Shown: piece after piece, positions 25,308 through 32,342 of the stretch
Layout: every line of letters starts with the position of its first letter
Numbering within the stretch: the stretch's first letter is position 1
Source of the DNA: a virus
DNA length: 54,160 nucleotides
Reading direction: 5' to 3' (one strand)
Virus record (IMG/VR): IMGVR_UViG_3300032323_000448
Coordinates: 1 to 54,160 of that record
Notes under the pieces: model-generated
What the model saw: the letters and a program-made list of their open reading frames with translations, nothing else
Database searches by the model: none
Told to the model about the DNA's origin: nothing
Program-made: the position numbers and the translations under genes

Positions 25308-25622
25308 TCAAAAGATCAAAGACTCTTTAACCTGCGGTTCAAGCATCTCTTGCATGGCAGCTTGAGCCGCGGCCTCCGTGTGTTCGCAGTCCTCCCAAGG
25401 CAAAACATCGCAGGCGCAACTTGGGCGGTAGGACCCCGTGATCTTGGGCTTCCTTGGCTTCATGTCCTGAGCCATCCTGCCCAGCAGGGGAATCCACTTT
25501 GAGAAGGGCGTCAGGTCTTCGACCCCCTGGATGTACCAGACCTTGCGGTCAGCATCCCACTTGGCGCCTAGCGCCTTGGCCTCATCCTTCTCAGCGTAGG
25601 GACAGTTCAGGTTGATCCTCAT
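25308..25622 (-). CDS. DUF5710-domain protein (104 aa)
   Basis: The N-terminal 35 residues (MRINLNCPYAEKDEAKALGA, then KWDADRKVWYI) are a clear DUF5710 module, a small fold found at ends of phage and plasmid DNA-processing proteins. The remainder contains a Cys-containing segment (YRPSCACDVLPWEDCEH) that may bind metal. GGAAGG precedes the ATG. It stands alone between noncoding stretches, downstream of the structured RNA, so it could be that RNA's regulatory target. Function unknown. Confidence 0.75.
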   Translation of the reverse strand: MRINLNCPYAEKDEAKALGAKWDADRKVWYIQGVEDLTPFSKWIPLLGRMAQDMKPRKPKITGSYRPSCACDVLPWEDCEHTEAAAQAAMQEMLEPQVKESLIF

Positions 25623-26011
25623 AGCCTTCCAATTGATTAGCAGATTCAGGAAACTGTGGCAAAGGAATGCCTACCCGACCAAAGCCAGGAGGCACACCTT
25701 CCAACCGATCCCTTCATCGAGGTTCCCAGTGGACCAGCCCGTAGCAATGCCGGCTGGCTTGCCGAGCTTTCCCCCCATTGCGGGGTCTGCTGGGACTCGG
25801 CAACCTCGCTGGCTGGTCAGCCGGACTTGAACCGACTGGGCCATCAAGGCGTGTATGCCCCCACTGCGCCTGCATCTTCTGTGCGCTCTCGCCCCAGGTC
25901 AGAACGTTGTAGGCCCGGTGGACTGCGCCCTACGCCTTGCGGCTTCCTGCGCTTCCCTCATGCCGGCCCATAACCCGATAGACCCCTAGAGCAAGGTCGC
26001 GGCCACAAAGC
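25623..26011 (-). other. Hairpin-rich noncoding stretch between the structured RNA and DUF5710 gene
   Basis: Apart from the interrupted Ash-like frame, no coding pattern is seen. Minus-strand RNA could form an 8-bp stem TTGCCGAG/CTCGGCAA enclosing CCCC-GCAAT-GGGG (about 25753..25797), a GGCT-GACC-AGCC hairpin near 25812..25823, and a CCAGCC/GGCTGG hairpin near 25727..25750. It is probably a long structured leader in front of the DUF5710 gene or the remains of an immunity-like region. Confidence 0.45.
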
Positions 26012-26169
26012 AAAAAACCCATTGGTGAACGAGCTTTGGGCTTGGTTGCCGCATACCCGTAGTGCCATACCACGTACAAGTAGCTTTGACGAAGCCCGCT
26101 CACCAATGGGTTCGCGGATGTCGCTGTAATGGAGCTACGACGGGTTACCAAGCCGTCGATGAGCTGCAT
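25714..26169 (-). pseudogene. Degenerate Ash-like reading frame interrupted by an amber codon
   Basis: One minus-strand frame reads PMGFLLCG, LGVYRVMGRHEGSAGSRKA, then TAG (25930..25932), then AVHRAYNVLTWGESAQK and on to TGA at 25714. This phrase order resembles the phage Ash protein family as I remember it, where a Gln codon would follow RKA; CAG to TAG is one base. The upper half coincides with the structured RNA at 26012..26161, and its only ATG overlaps that RNA's -10 box. The frame may therefore be a spurious translation of an RNA element rather than a former gene. Confidence 0.4.
26012..26161 (-). ncRNA. Putative structured phage small RNA (about 150 nt)
   Basis: A compact unit with promoter, fold and U-tract. 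Transcription would start near 26161 after the -10 box. A 5' hairpin CGACGG/CCGTCG (26138..26158, 9-nt loop) is followed by a 13-bp closing stem, AACCCATTGGTGA at 26112..26100 with TCACCAATGGGTT at 26028..26016, running straight into six T (26017..26012). Inside it, GGGCTT pairs with AAGCCC and CGTGGT with ACTACG. Eight bases across the 5' hairpin loop (GGCTTGGT) can also pair with ACCAAGCC at 26046..26039. It may be related to C4/Ash-region antisense RNAs of phage immunity systems; that is inference. Confidence 0.62.
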
Positions 26170-26195
26170 TGTACAGAAGTCCCAGGGCGTGTCAA
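26168..26195 (-). promoter_or_regulatory. Consensus sigma70 promoter for the structured RNA
   Basis: Minus strand TTGACA (26195..26190), 16-base spacer, TACAAT (26173..26168): a perfect -35 and a 5-of-6 -10. It lies in the gap just after the 26208..26477 gene and points into the structured RNA. It is the best promoter match found in the window. No protein start follows with a ribosome site. Confidence 0.75.
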
Positions 26196-26207
26196 GGAGT
26201 GACAAAA

Positions 26208-26477
26208 CTAGTTTTGGTCAATTTTCTTGAGATCGACCAGCTTCTCACGGTTGACCAGCTCAAACCCGTGCTGTAGCAAATAGTTATCAATGACGTTGGT
26301 GCGGTCAACAGACCAGATGAACCGGGGCTTGATGTGCCAACGGAAGCGAAAGCGCCAGCCATGCACCTCGTGCAGCGATGGCGTGTACCACATCCACGAA
26401 GCGACAAACCCACCGGGGGCGCGGTACAGGTTCAGGCCGATCTTCTTAAAGTGGCCTTCTTTGGTGAAGTGAATCAT
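26208..26477 (-). CDS. Hypothetical protein downstream of terminase (89 aa)
   Basis: MIHFTKEGHFKKIGLNLYRA behind GGAG, then an aromatic, basic core (WMWYTPSLHEVHGWRFRFRW) and a C-terminal helix ending KLVDLKKIDQN. No transmembrane segment or known motif. It follows TerL by 11 bases and is followed by the small-RNA promoter. Probably a real gene because of its ribosome site and spacing; function unknown. Confidence 0.65.
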   Translation of the reverse strand: MIHFTKEGHFKKIGLNLYRAPGGFVASWMWYTPSLHEVHGWRFRFRWHIKPRFIWSVDRTNVIDNYLLQHGFELVNREKLVDLKKIDQN

Positions 26478-26488
26478 CCGTCTTCTCC

Positions 26489-27910
26489 TTAAACAGCGTA
26501 GGGGTTCTCGCGCTTCTTGCCGCCAGCGTCGATCACATCGTCCTCGTCGTAGTCGTCCGGGGCTGGGCCGTCAATGTCGATGAAGCCAGCATCCCGCAGG
26601 AACCGCAGGGCCTGGGTGGTCACATCCACGAAGTCATCGTGGGTCGTGTCAGGGAAGGCGCATAACTGCGAGACCAGGGGCTCGGCCCAGTCCCGCACAT
26701 ACCCAGGCCTCTGGCTGGACTCGGGAATCCAGACCCTGCCCCTGGCGAACAGGGAGGACACGATGTTCAGGCGCTGCATCTTGTCGGCCTTGCCTGGGTT
26801 GTAGGCCCGCACAGGCATATGCGCCCTCTGAAGGTCTTGGATCAGCGAGATGCCCGCGGACTTGTCCTCGATCAGGATCAGGTCCACCCGCTTTCTGTCC
26901 CGGCCCTCCCCGTAGACCACCTCGTACTCGTCTTGAACCTTGGGGCGCAGGTCAGGATACTGGAGGCGGTCCTGCCAGCAGTCCAGCAGCATGACGGACA
27001 TCGGCCCGTCCATGGGCTTGAAGACGCCCCAAGTACCCGCCGCGGTGGGGTCGTTGATGGTCTTCTCGCTCGTGGCGCAGTCGTAGGACTGGAGGATGTA
27101 CTCGAACTTGGGGAACGGCTTGTCCACCGGCCAGAGTTTGAGCATGTCCCGCTTGACGATGCCAGCCTCCTCCGGGTCGATGATCTCAGCGTAGATCTCC
27201 TGCCTCCCGAGCTTCGTCCCCTCGTACTGCAAGATCTGCTTTTGAAAGCTCGGCGCAAGGTTGGCAAGGTTGGCGTAGGTCGAGGCCGTCGTCAGGTGGA
27301 CATCGTCGCCCTCCCGCCCCACCAGATCCACGATGAGGTCTTTCGGTTTAGGCGTGGTGGTGCAGAGGATGCGGGTACGCTTACCTAGGCGAACGCCGAA
27401 CATGATCTGGTCCCAGGCGTCTTGCAGGTAGTCCCAGGCGGCCAGCTCGTCGCACCAAGCCCCGTGGAACTGCGGCCCCCGAAAGCGCTCAGGCTCCGAT
27501 GCCGGGATGCCTTTGATCAGGCTGCCGTTGATCAGCTTGAGCTCATGGTAGGCCTTGTTGTAGTCCTCGATCAGGGTCTGGGGGATGATGTTGATCAGCC
27601 CTGAGTCACCCTCAAAGCAGGTGGCCCGGACGTCAGCAGAGGTAGGAGCGGCGACGAGCCAGCGGGTGCCGGGCTCCTTCCAGGCCCACCAGCCTACCTG
27701 CTCGGCAGCGGTTCGGGTCTTACCGGCGCCGCGGCCAGCAAGAAGCAGCCAGATCGTCCACCAGTCGCCGGAGGGCAGGATCTGGTGGTCGTGGGCTGTG
27801 GCAAGCCACTTGGAGCGCCACTCGAAGGCGGCACGCTCCGCAGCAGGAAGCAGGGCGTACTGGCGGCGGGTCTTTTCATCGCGCAGCAGCTCAACCAGCG
27901 GGTCGCTCAT
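26489..27910 (-). CDS. terL: Terminase large subunit (473 aa)
   Basis: The N-terminal ATPase shows Walker A GRGAGKT at residues 59-65 and Walker B-like FHGAWCDE with D154/E155, then a coupling-motif-like TTTPKP (184-189). The C-terminal RNase H-like nuclease has acidic positions in SYDCAT (D277), LILIEDKSAG (E348/D349) and THDDFVDV (D425/D426). This is the packaging motor and headful or site-specific cutter. Its ATG overlaps the TerS stop (ATGA). The length is usual for this family. Confidence 0.93.
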   Translation of the reverse strand: MSDPLVELLRDEKTRRQYALLPAAERAAFEWRSKWLATAHDHQILPSGDWWTIWLLLAGRGAGKTRTAAEQVGWWAWKEPGTRWLVAAPTSADVRATCFEGDSGLINIIPQTLIEDYNKAYHELKLINGSLIKGIPASEPERFRGPQFHGAWCDELAAWDYLQDAWDQIMFGVRLGKRTRILCTTTPKPKDLIVDLVGREGDDVHLTTASTYANLANLAPSFQKQILQYEGTKLGRQEIYAEIIDPEEAGIVKRDMLKLWPVDKPFPKFEYILQSYDCATSEKTINDPTAAGTWGVFKPMDGPMSVMLLDCWQDRLQYPDLRPKVQDEYEVVYGEGRDRKRVDLILIEDKSAGISLIQDLQRAHMPVRAYNPGKADKMQRLNIVSSLFARGRVWIPESSQRPGYVRDWAEPLVSQLCAFPDTTHDDFVDVTTQALRFLRDAGFIDIDGPAPDDYDEDDVIDAGGKKRENPYAV

Positions 27911-28503
27911 TCCTTTGCCTGACGGCGGGTCTCGAGCGTGGTCAGCAGGGTATCGAACAGGCTGATGTCCACCTGCGTCTTCAAGGGGTTCTCAGCATCC
28001 CCAGCCAGTTGCACCCGGTCGCCGTACCGCTTGGGGTTCCACTTGGCCAGCAGCTTCAGCTTGATGTCAGCCCTGGCCTTAATGAGCTGCACGTACCCAG
28101 AGTCCACCCGGCCACCCCCCTCGGACAGGATGCGCTCAGGCTCCAGGCAGGTCTCGATGTAGATTTCCTCAGCGATGGCGTCCTGGCCCATTTCACGAGC
28201 ACGTGCGATGGCTACGGAAAGACCGACTCCGGCCTCCCCCAAAGCATCGTCTCTTGTCATCCAGTCGTAGATCGTCTGCCATGCTGGCATATGGTCGTCA
28301 CGACAGATTTGGCGCAGTGGCTCTCCATCTGCAAGACGCTCACAGATCTCATGAGCTAGCTCTTGGGTGTACTTAGATGGGCGTCCGGTCTTTTTGCGCG
28401 GCGCGTCCTTTGCAGACTCGGCAGCTTTGGCAATGGCCTCAGAAGCCACTTTTTCGGGCTTTTGGGGCGCTTTCTTGCGGCGGGAAGGGTTGGTATCGGC
28501 CAT
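27907..28503 (-). CDS. terS: Terminase small subunit (198 aa)
   Basis: A Lys/Ala-rich N terminus precedes an HTH-like region, RPSKYTQELAHEICERLADG (about 41-60) and LRQICRDDHMPAWQTIYDW. An assembly domain and the KWNPKRYGDRV signature (about 154-164) of phage terminase small subunits follow. It recognises phage DNA and recruits TerL, whose gene starts within its stop codon. GGAG lies 10 bases before the ATG. Confidence 0.88.
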   Translation of the reverse strand: MADTNPSRRKKAPQKPEKVASEAIAKAAESAKDAPRKKTGRPSKYTQELAHEICERLADGEPLRQICRDDHMPAWQTIYDWMTRDDALGEAGVGLSVAIARAREMGQDAIAEEIYIETCLEPERILSEGGGRVDSGYVQLIKARADIKLKLLAKWNPKRYGDRVQLAGDAENPLKTQVDISLFDTLLTTLETRRQAKE

Positions 28504-28564
28504 GGGTCAAACGGCTCCTTTACGGGGAGTTTATAGCGTTTGCCCTGTCCCTTGCAAAGTTTAG

Positions 28565-28798
28565 TTAAAAGTCGCAGTGAAAGTTCTTCTTCCGGCCCTC
28601 GCGTTTGGCCTGTCGCTGTAGCTCCTTGGCTAGAACCTCGCGGCCCTGCTGGGTGACCACGCTGCCAGCATCCACCAGCCCCCGGCGGCGCAGTGACCAG
28701 TACGTTGTCCAACTTCCCGGCTTGTCGTTAGCCAGCTTGAACCTCCAGCCCATTGCAAAGTGCCGGAGCATGAAAAACTGATGCGGCGACAGGCTCAT
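28565..28798 (-). CDS. Small winged-helix-like hypothetical protein (77 aa)
   Basis: MSLSPHQFFMLRHFAMGWRF, then WTTYWSLRRRGLVDAGSVVTQQGREVLA: helix-turn-strand order that resembles short winged-helix proteins, with a basic C terminus. Its ATG overlaps the stop of the 52-aa gene (ATGA). DNA binding is inferred only from the fold-like pattern. Confidence 0.65.
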   Translation of the reverse strand: MSLSPHQFFMLRHFAMGWRFKLANDKPGSWTTYWSLRRRGLVDAGSVVTQQGREVLAKELQRQAKREGRKKNFHCDF

Positions 28799-28953
28799 TG
28801 TTTATTGGGCTTTCCGTTAGCCAGTTGCTTGGCATAGGCCCTCACCAGGGGGACGCTGGCCTGGGGCACCCATACCTCCAGCCGTACCAGCCCCAGCTTC
28901 TTTCGGCGCTCCCGTAGGGCTTGCTGGCGCTCTTTGAGTGTCTTGTCTGTCAT
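28795..28953 (-). CDS. Very small basic protein, antitoxin/RHH-like (52 aa)
   Basis: Reads MTDKTLKERQQALRERRKKL, then GLVRLEVWVPQASVPLVRAY and a short tail. The pattern of a basic helix, a LVRLEVWVP strand and a helix resembles ribbon-helix-helix DNA binders. It ends with ATGA overlapping the next start and follows the 233-aa gene closely. The strand and overlap make it a believable gene despite its size. Confidence 0.62.
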   Translation of the reverse strand: MTDKTLKERQQALRERRKKLGLVRLEVWVPQASVPLVRAYAKQLANGKPNKQ

Positions 28954-28957
28954 GGTG

Positions 28958-29659
28958 TTAAATTTTAGCTGGATGTTGGATCTTGTAGTCGTGAAAGACG
29001 GCGCCCTTGGTTTTGTCCCCTACTTCGCAGTTGGTGACCCAGACCTTCTTGCCGGACTTCTTCATCGTCCTCCAGTGCCCGCGGCGTTCATGCCACCTAG
29101 GGCTGGCGTGCGTACCCCCCAGGTCTGGGCCTCGAGGCTTTGCTGGCGCAATGGTGATGGTCGTCCAGTCGTAGGTCGGCACCTTCCCCTGGCGGAGCTT
29201 CTTCTCCCAGTTGGCCCGCTTGACCGGCAAGTACCCGGTGACAGGGGTGGTCTCCAGGGACTCGAGAAAAGCCGCCACGAAGGCCAGGACGCCCGTGGCG
29301 TAGCTGGTGCGGTAGTCAAAGGGCGTGCCGTCCTTGTGTTTGACCTTGATCCCCTCGTTGTCCACCACAAAGAAGAACCCCGGAATCATCACCTGCTGGC
29401 TTGTTTTGGCGTTAAGAGCATCGTTGTCCCATTGAAGTCCAGCCACACCGGTAATCTCGCCCACGCGGGAGATAAACAAAAGCGCCCTTTTGCCCTCGTA
29501 GGCGCATACCAGTGCCGTCTGGGGGAATGGCAGATCCCTAGAAAGCACCTCCGCGCTGATAGCCTGCTCGCGCTTGTAGGCTGCGCTCATGTCGAACCAG
29601 TGGTGGTCAACCGCACGCTCGGGATTCATGGCAACCATCTCTTGGATGAGGGGGGTCAC
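28958..29659 (-). CDS. Conserved early-region protein (233 aa)
   Basis: Starts with GTG at 29659, overlapping the previous stop, with AGGAG 9 bases upstream; an ATG at codon 8 is the alternative. It has a beta-rich middle (KRALLFISRVGEITGVAGLQ; QVMIPGFFFVVDNEGIKVKH) and a C-terminal block RWHERRGHWRTMKKSGKKVW, then VTNCEVGD and HDYKI. I have seen the latter in phage proteins near terminase but it has no assigned function. No transmembrane segment. Confidence 0.68.
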   Translation of the reverse strand: MTPLIQEMVAMNPERAVDHHWFDMSAAYKREQAISAEVLSRDLPFPQTALVCAYEGKRALLFISRVGEITGVAGLQWDNDALNAKTSQQVMIPGFFFVVDNEGIKVKHKDGTPFDYRTSYATGVLAFVAAFLESLETTPVTGYLPVKRANWEKKLRQGKVPTYDWTTITIAPAKPRGPDLGGTHASPRWHERRGHWRTMKKSGKKVWVTNCEVGDKTKGAVFHDYKIQHPAKI

Positions 29660-29913
29660 AACATGCGCTCCTGATGCTTATCCATGTAGTCCTTCTTGAG
29701 CCACTCAATCCCGCCAGCAAACTCGTAGACGTTGTGATGGGGGGAGAAGCACGACATCCGGGTGCCGTCAGCGGCAAACCCCATGCCGACAAAGCTGCGA
29801 AGGTTCCCGCTCTTGGCGTCCTCCAGCACCGCCTCGAGCATCTTGACCAGCCCCTCAATGGGCTCCTGCTCGTGGAAGGGGACTTGCCCTGGGAGGGTTT
29901 TGATGTTGCTCAT
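29656..29913 (-). CDS. Hypothetical early protein (85 aa)
   Basis: Start at 29913 (MSNIKTLPGQVPFHEQEPIE), where AAGGGGG sits 5 bases upstream; longer frames overlap the previous gene. A helix (LVKMLEAVLEDAKSGNLRSF) is followed by a beta region with FAADGTRMSCFSPHHNVYEF. It is coupled to neighbours by short overlaps on both sides. Function unknown. Confidence 0.65.
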   Translation of the reverse strand: MSNIKTLPGQVPFHEQEPIEGLVKMLEAVLEDAKSGNLRSFVGMGFAADGTRMSCFSPHHNVYEFAGGIEWLKKDYMDKHQERML

Positions 29914-30242
29914 TTTTGCCCCCTTGTGCGGATGGCGGCGGCGCACCAAGTCGCCAAAACGTCCTCGTCATCGTACTCAGCGTCGATGTCCTCGCACACT
30001 TTTGCGCACGCCTCTCGTTCGGACTCGCGCACCTGCCACTCCAGCTCAACCAGCAAGTCCTCTATCGTCTCGCCGTGACCGGTGGTGTAGCCGGAGCCAA
30101 TCTGCCAACGGGCTACTTTCTCGCGCTCGGCTGCCTCCACCAAAGCAGCGAAGCGCTCGAGTTCCTGAACTGTTCGTTCAAACCCATCAGGCCTCCAGCC
30201 GTTGGCCTTCTCGTACAAGCGAAGTATGTCGTCTCGGTTCAT
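29910..30242 (-). CDS. Hypothetical helical protein (110 aa)
   Basis: Start at 30242 (MNRDDILRLYEKANGWRP) with GGAGG upstream. The C-terminal REACAKVCEDIDAEYDDEDV and AAAIRTRGQK pattern, a helix with two Cys and an Arg-rich end, recurs in many small phage proteins, including the 114-aa protein at 31998..32342 of this window (AAAAIRARGEK). The repeated tail suggests a common fold among these operon members. Function unknown. Confidence 0.68.
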   Translation of the reverse strand: MNRDDILRLYEKANGWRPDGFERTVQELERFAALVEAAEREKVARWQIGSGYTTGHGETIEDLLVELEWQVRESEREACAKVCEDIDAEYDDEDVLATWCAAAIRTRGQK

Positions 30243-30243
30243 C

Positions 30244-30507
30244 TCAGGCCTCCGGGTTGAACTCGACATCGACCAGCATGCCAGCCCCACGCAGGGCGCG
30301 AACCACCTTTGCGGGCAGGTATTCGCTGGTGCCGTCGTAGTCCGTCAGAGCCAACTGGCCGCCAGTCTCGACGAACCAAAGGCCGCCGCCCTCGACGCCG
30401 TTCTTGTGCTCCCAGTAGCCGTACTTGGCCGCGGGGTCCACCCCGACAACGCCCAGATCGGGGCCGTCACCGTAGGGCTTGAGGTTGATGGTGTAGTTGT
30501 AGGACAT
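30244..30507 (-). CDS. Hypothetical protein (87 aa)
   Basis: MSYNYTINLKPYGDGPDLGV with AGGAG 6 bases upstream. A beta-rich sequence with Gly-Gly turns (YGYWEHKNGVEGGGLWFVET) and a C-terminal helix (LPAKVVRALRGAGMLVDVEF). It lies one base before the following gene's start. No known family. Confidence 0.65.
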   Translation of the reverse strand: MSYNYTINLKPYGDGPDLGVVGVDPAAKYGYWEHKNGVEGGGLWFVETGGQLALTDYDGTSEYLPAKVVRALRGAGMLVDVEFNPEA

Positions 30508-30533
30508 GGTGGTTCTCCTGTTGAAAAATCGGT

Positions 30534-31142
30534 TTAGGCCTTGGGGCGGGTGATCACGGTCTGCTTGACTTCATTGCGAACGCCGTGCTCTGCGACGGTG
30601 GCAGTGACGGTGAAGGTGTCACCCTCAGAGCGGTAAGAGCCATCCTCACGATTCACGAAGGCGCGGGCGTTGCCCTTGTAGATCACCACGTTCTTGTCGG
30701 CATCCTCGCAGATGTGCAGATACTGCTCACCAAATTGGCTGCTCCACGAAATCACTTTTTTGAGGGTGATGGTGACGGTCAGCTTCTCGCCCACGGCGCC
30801 CAGGTGCTGGAGGTTGGCGTTCAGGGCGGCCTGCTTGTCAGCCCACTCGGCCTTGCGGGCGGCGCGAGCGGCGATGCCCTTGCGGATCGCGGCCACTTGG
30901 TTGGGGGTGAGCTTGCCGAAGGTGTCGTAGGCCCGAGCCATGGAGCCCATGAAGTCCTCTTTGTAGGACTTGAGGCTGCCGTAGTCGTCATACACGCGAC
31001 CCGCATCAATGGCGCCCAGGAGGGTCTCGGCATCCTCGTGGGTGCGGCGAAAGGTCTTCTGGGCGTTGGCGATGATGTTGCGCTTGGCCGCGGCGTAGTA
31101 AGCGTTTTCGTTCTCGATAACGGGGCCGTAGATTGCTGCCAT
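30534..31142 (-). CDS. Early protein, first gene after internal promoter (202 aa)
   Basis: The N-terminal half is helical (YYAAAKRNIIANAQKTFRRT; LTPNQVAAIRKGIAARAARK). The C-terminal half is beta-rich (KLTVTITLKKVISWSSQFGE, KNVVIYKGNA, FTVTATVAEHG) and looks like an OB-type or similar small barrel. AGGAG lies before the ATG. It is the first gene behind the palindrome-bearing promoter at 31169..31197. A nucleic-acid-binding role is possible but not shown. Confidence 0.68.
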   Translation of the reverse strand: MAAIYGPVIENENAYYAAAKRNIIANAQKTFRRTHEDAETLLGAIDAGRVYDDYGSLKSYKEDFMGSMARAYDTFGKLTPNQVAAIRKGIAARAARKAEWADKQAALNANLQHLGAVGEKLTVTITLKKVISWSSQFGEQYLHICEDADKNVVIYKGNARAFVNREDGSYRSEGDTFTVTATVAEHGVRNEVKQTVITRPKA

Positions 31143-31168
31143 TTGTGTGCTCCTGCTGTTGATGGCTC

Positions 31169-31197
31169 TATTCTGGCATCGTTACCGGTAACGTCAA
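31169..31197 (-). promoter_or_regulatory. Promoter with a perfect 14-bp operator in its spacer
   Basis: Minus strand TTGACG (31197..31192) and CAGAAT (31175..31170) separated by 16 bases, or AGAATA with 17. The spacer region contains the perfect palindrome CGTTACCGGTAACG at 31180..31193. A protein bound there would overlap the -35 box and the spacer and block RNA polymerase. The LuxR-type HTH gene ends 38 bases upstream and is a natural candidate for the binder. Confidence 0.65.
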
Positions 31198-31234
31198 CAA
31201 AAAGATATTAATAGCCAGCCGCAGGCCGATAGGC

Positions 31235-31432
31235 TCAATCTATAGGGCGTTTGAGGCGGTCCCAGTGGACAGCCAACACCACTCGGTTGGTGATTCCGGT
31301 GCGCTCCCTGATCCTGAACAGGATCTTCTCCAGGGCGCGGATGTCGATGTTGATAGCTCGAGAGATCGCCTTGTTGCAGCCGTGCTCGCACAGGGCGTCC
31401 AGCACCTGGGCCTGTCTCTTTGTGACCTTCAT
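31235..31432 (-). CDS. LuxR/GerE-type HTH protein, HTH only (65 aa)
   Basis: Essentially a single GerE-type domain: TKRQAQVLDALCEHGCNKAI, then SRAINIDIRALEKILFRIRE and RTGITNRVVLAVHW. It lacks the sensory domain of full LuxR proteins, as do many phage HTH-only proteins. LuxR-type domains bind palindromes as dimers, and a perfect palindrome lies in the promoter immediately downstream. Its ATG overlaps the previous stop (TAATG). Regulation of the 31169..31197 promoter is inferred. Confidence 0.8.
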   Translation of the reverse strand: MKVTKRQAQVLDALCEHGCNKAISRAINIDIRALEKILFRIRERTGITNRVVLAVHWDRLKRPID

Positions 31433-31662
31433 TATTTTGCTCGGGTGTAAACAGTGAACTGTCTCACATTCAAAATGCGCTCGGGGTGACTCTTGGTTGA
31501 GAGCCCGGCTACATGGCTGATGTCATTGCCCTTCTCACGCTCACGATCCACCACAGCGCTTTGGTTGATGGATAGCCTAGCTCCGTTGTCAGTGGCAAAG
31601 ATGGATGGCCGCGGGTTCTCCCGCCAGCGAAAAGGGCTATCAATGGGGCAGTTGCATTTCAT
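31432..31662 (-). CDS. Hypothetical protein (76 aa)
   Basis: Start at 31662 (MKCNCPIDSPFRWRENPRPS) with GGAG 5 bases upstream. Two N-terminal Cys residues and a polar, basic body; the end is LNVRQFTVYTRAK. No hydrophobic segment or known motif. Coupled to the LuxR-type gene by one-base overlap. Confidence 0.6.
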   Translation of the reverse strand: MKCNCPIDSPFRWRENPRPSIFATDNGARLSINQSAVVDREREKGNDISHVAGLSTKSHPERILNVRQFTVYTRAK

Positions 31663-31844
31663 GTGTTCTCCATAAAGGCAGCCAGCACAGGCAGCGGCGC
31701 GACTGTCCAAAGTTGCTTGTCCTTGCTCTGCCACAAACAAAACAGTCCGTGCTGATCCTTGTTTTTCAGTTTCTGTCGGTGCTCTTCAGCTTCTTGCCAT
31801 GTATCAAATGAAGCGGTGCATGAGACAGTTTCTGGTTTAGTCAT
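31659..31844 (-). CDS. Hypothetical protein (61 aa)
   Basis: Start at 31844 (MTKPETVSCTASFDTWQEAE) with GGAGG 6 bases upstream. A small alpha/beta pattern with a Lys-rich helix (EEHRQKLKNKDQHGLFCLWQ) and a final strand. The stop overlaps the next gene's ATG by 4 bases. Function unknown. Confidence 0.62.
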   Translation of the reverse strand: MTKPETVSCTASFDTWQEAEEHRQKLKNKDQHGLFCLWQSKDKQLWTVAPLPVLAAFMENT

Positions 31845-32001
31845 CGTCGTCCTCCTCAATGTGGTTCACGATGATCTGTTGCTTCACCAGCTCCAGGCAA
31901 CCGATCACGGTCGCCACGACCATCGTCTCGTCATACCGCCGAATAACTTCCATCAGCTCTTCGGTCAGGCTATCGGCTAAGTCTCCAACGTACCGGGTCA
32001 T
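31837..32001 (-). CDS. Small hypothetical helical protein with acidic tail (54 aa)
   Basis: Start at 32001 (MTRYVGDLADSLTEELMEVI) with GAGGAG upstream. Predicted helices and a terminal run of Glu/Asp (EEDDDD). Its end overlaps the next gene by 8 bases. Small acidic-tailed phage proteins may bind host proteins, but nothing here identifies a partner. Confidence 0.6.
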   Translation of the reverse strand: MTRYVGDLADSLTEELMEVIRRYDETMVVATVIGCLELVKQQIIVNHIEEDDDD

Positions 32002-32342
32002 GTCTTCTCTCCTCTTGCGCGGATGGCGGCGGCAGCCAGCTTGGGCGTGAATCCACAAACCATGCAGCCACCCTTATCGTTTTTAACGAATTCAGCCAGC
32101 GGCGGGGCATCCTCCACCATTTGAGCTATCGCCTCGCGCTCGGCCTCCACCGCCCGCCGCGTCTGCACACAGGCGAAGCGCTCGCAGTTGGCGTGGCAGG
32201 AATGAATGTCGGTCGATAGCAGGTAGTCGCGGTGGAGGGCGGCGAAGCGGCGCAGGAAGTCCACATCCTTTTCTGGTGTATCCGACAGCTCAGGGAAAGC
32301 CCCAGCCTCCCGCGCCATGCTGAGAATTTCGTCGCGTGTCAC
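31998..32342 (-). CDS. Hypothetical protein with Cys-pair and AAIRARG tail (114 aa)
   Basis: GTG start at 32342 with GAGGA 8 bases upstream. The N terminus MTRDEILSMAREAGAFPE is a frequent phage motif. It has Cys residues at CHANCERFAC and GGCMVCG (possible metal sites) and ends AAAAIRARGEK, echoing the 110-aa protein at 29910..30242. Overlaps on both sides (GTGA, ATGA). Function unknown. Confidence 0.66.
   Translation of the reverse strand: MTRDEILSMAREAGAFPELSDTPEKDVDFLRRFAALHRDYLLSTDIHSCHANCERFACVQTRRAVEAEREAIAQMVEDAPPLAEFVKNDKGGCMVCGFTPKLAAAAIRARGEKT

Noticed and set aside
25821-25836. T-arm-like GTCGGTTCAAGTCCGGC on the minus strand, a possible tRNA
   Set aside because: The acceptor stem has no partner upstream at tRNA distance, the anticodon stem-loop does not fit (6-nt loop) and the CCA is out of place.
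25038-26090. 8-base complementarity GTGGTATG/CATACCAC between the small RNA and the 25.06-kb stretch
   Set aside because: Too short to stand out from chance over about 1 kb; kept only as an idea for target search.
26138-26158. Hairpin with GGT in its loop resembling a Thr anticodon arm
   Set aside because: No D or T arm around it, and one stem position is mismatched when read as a tRNA; it fits better as the 5' hairpin of the structured RNA.
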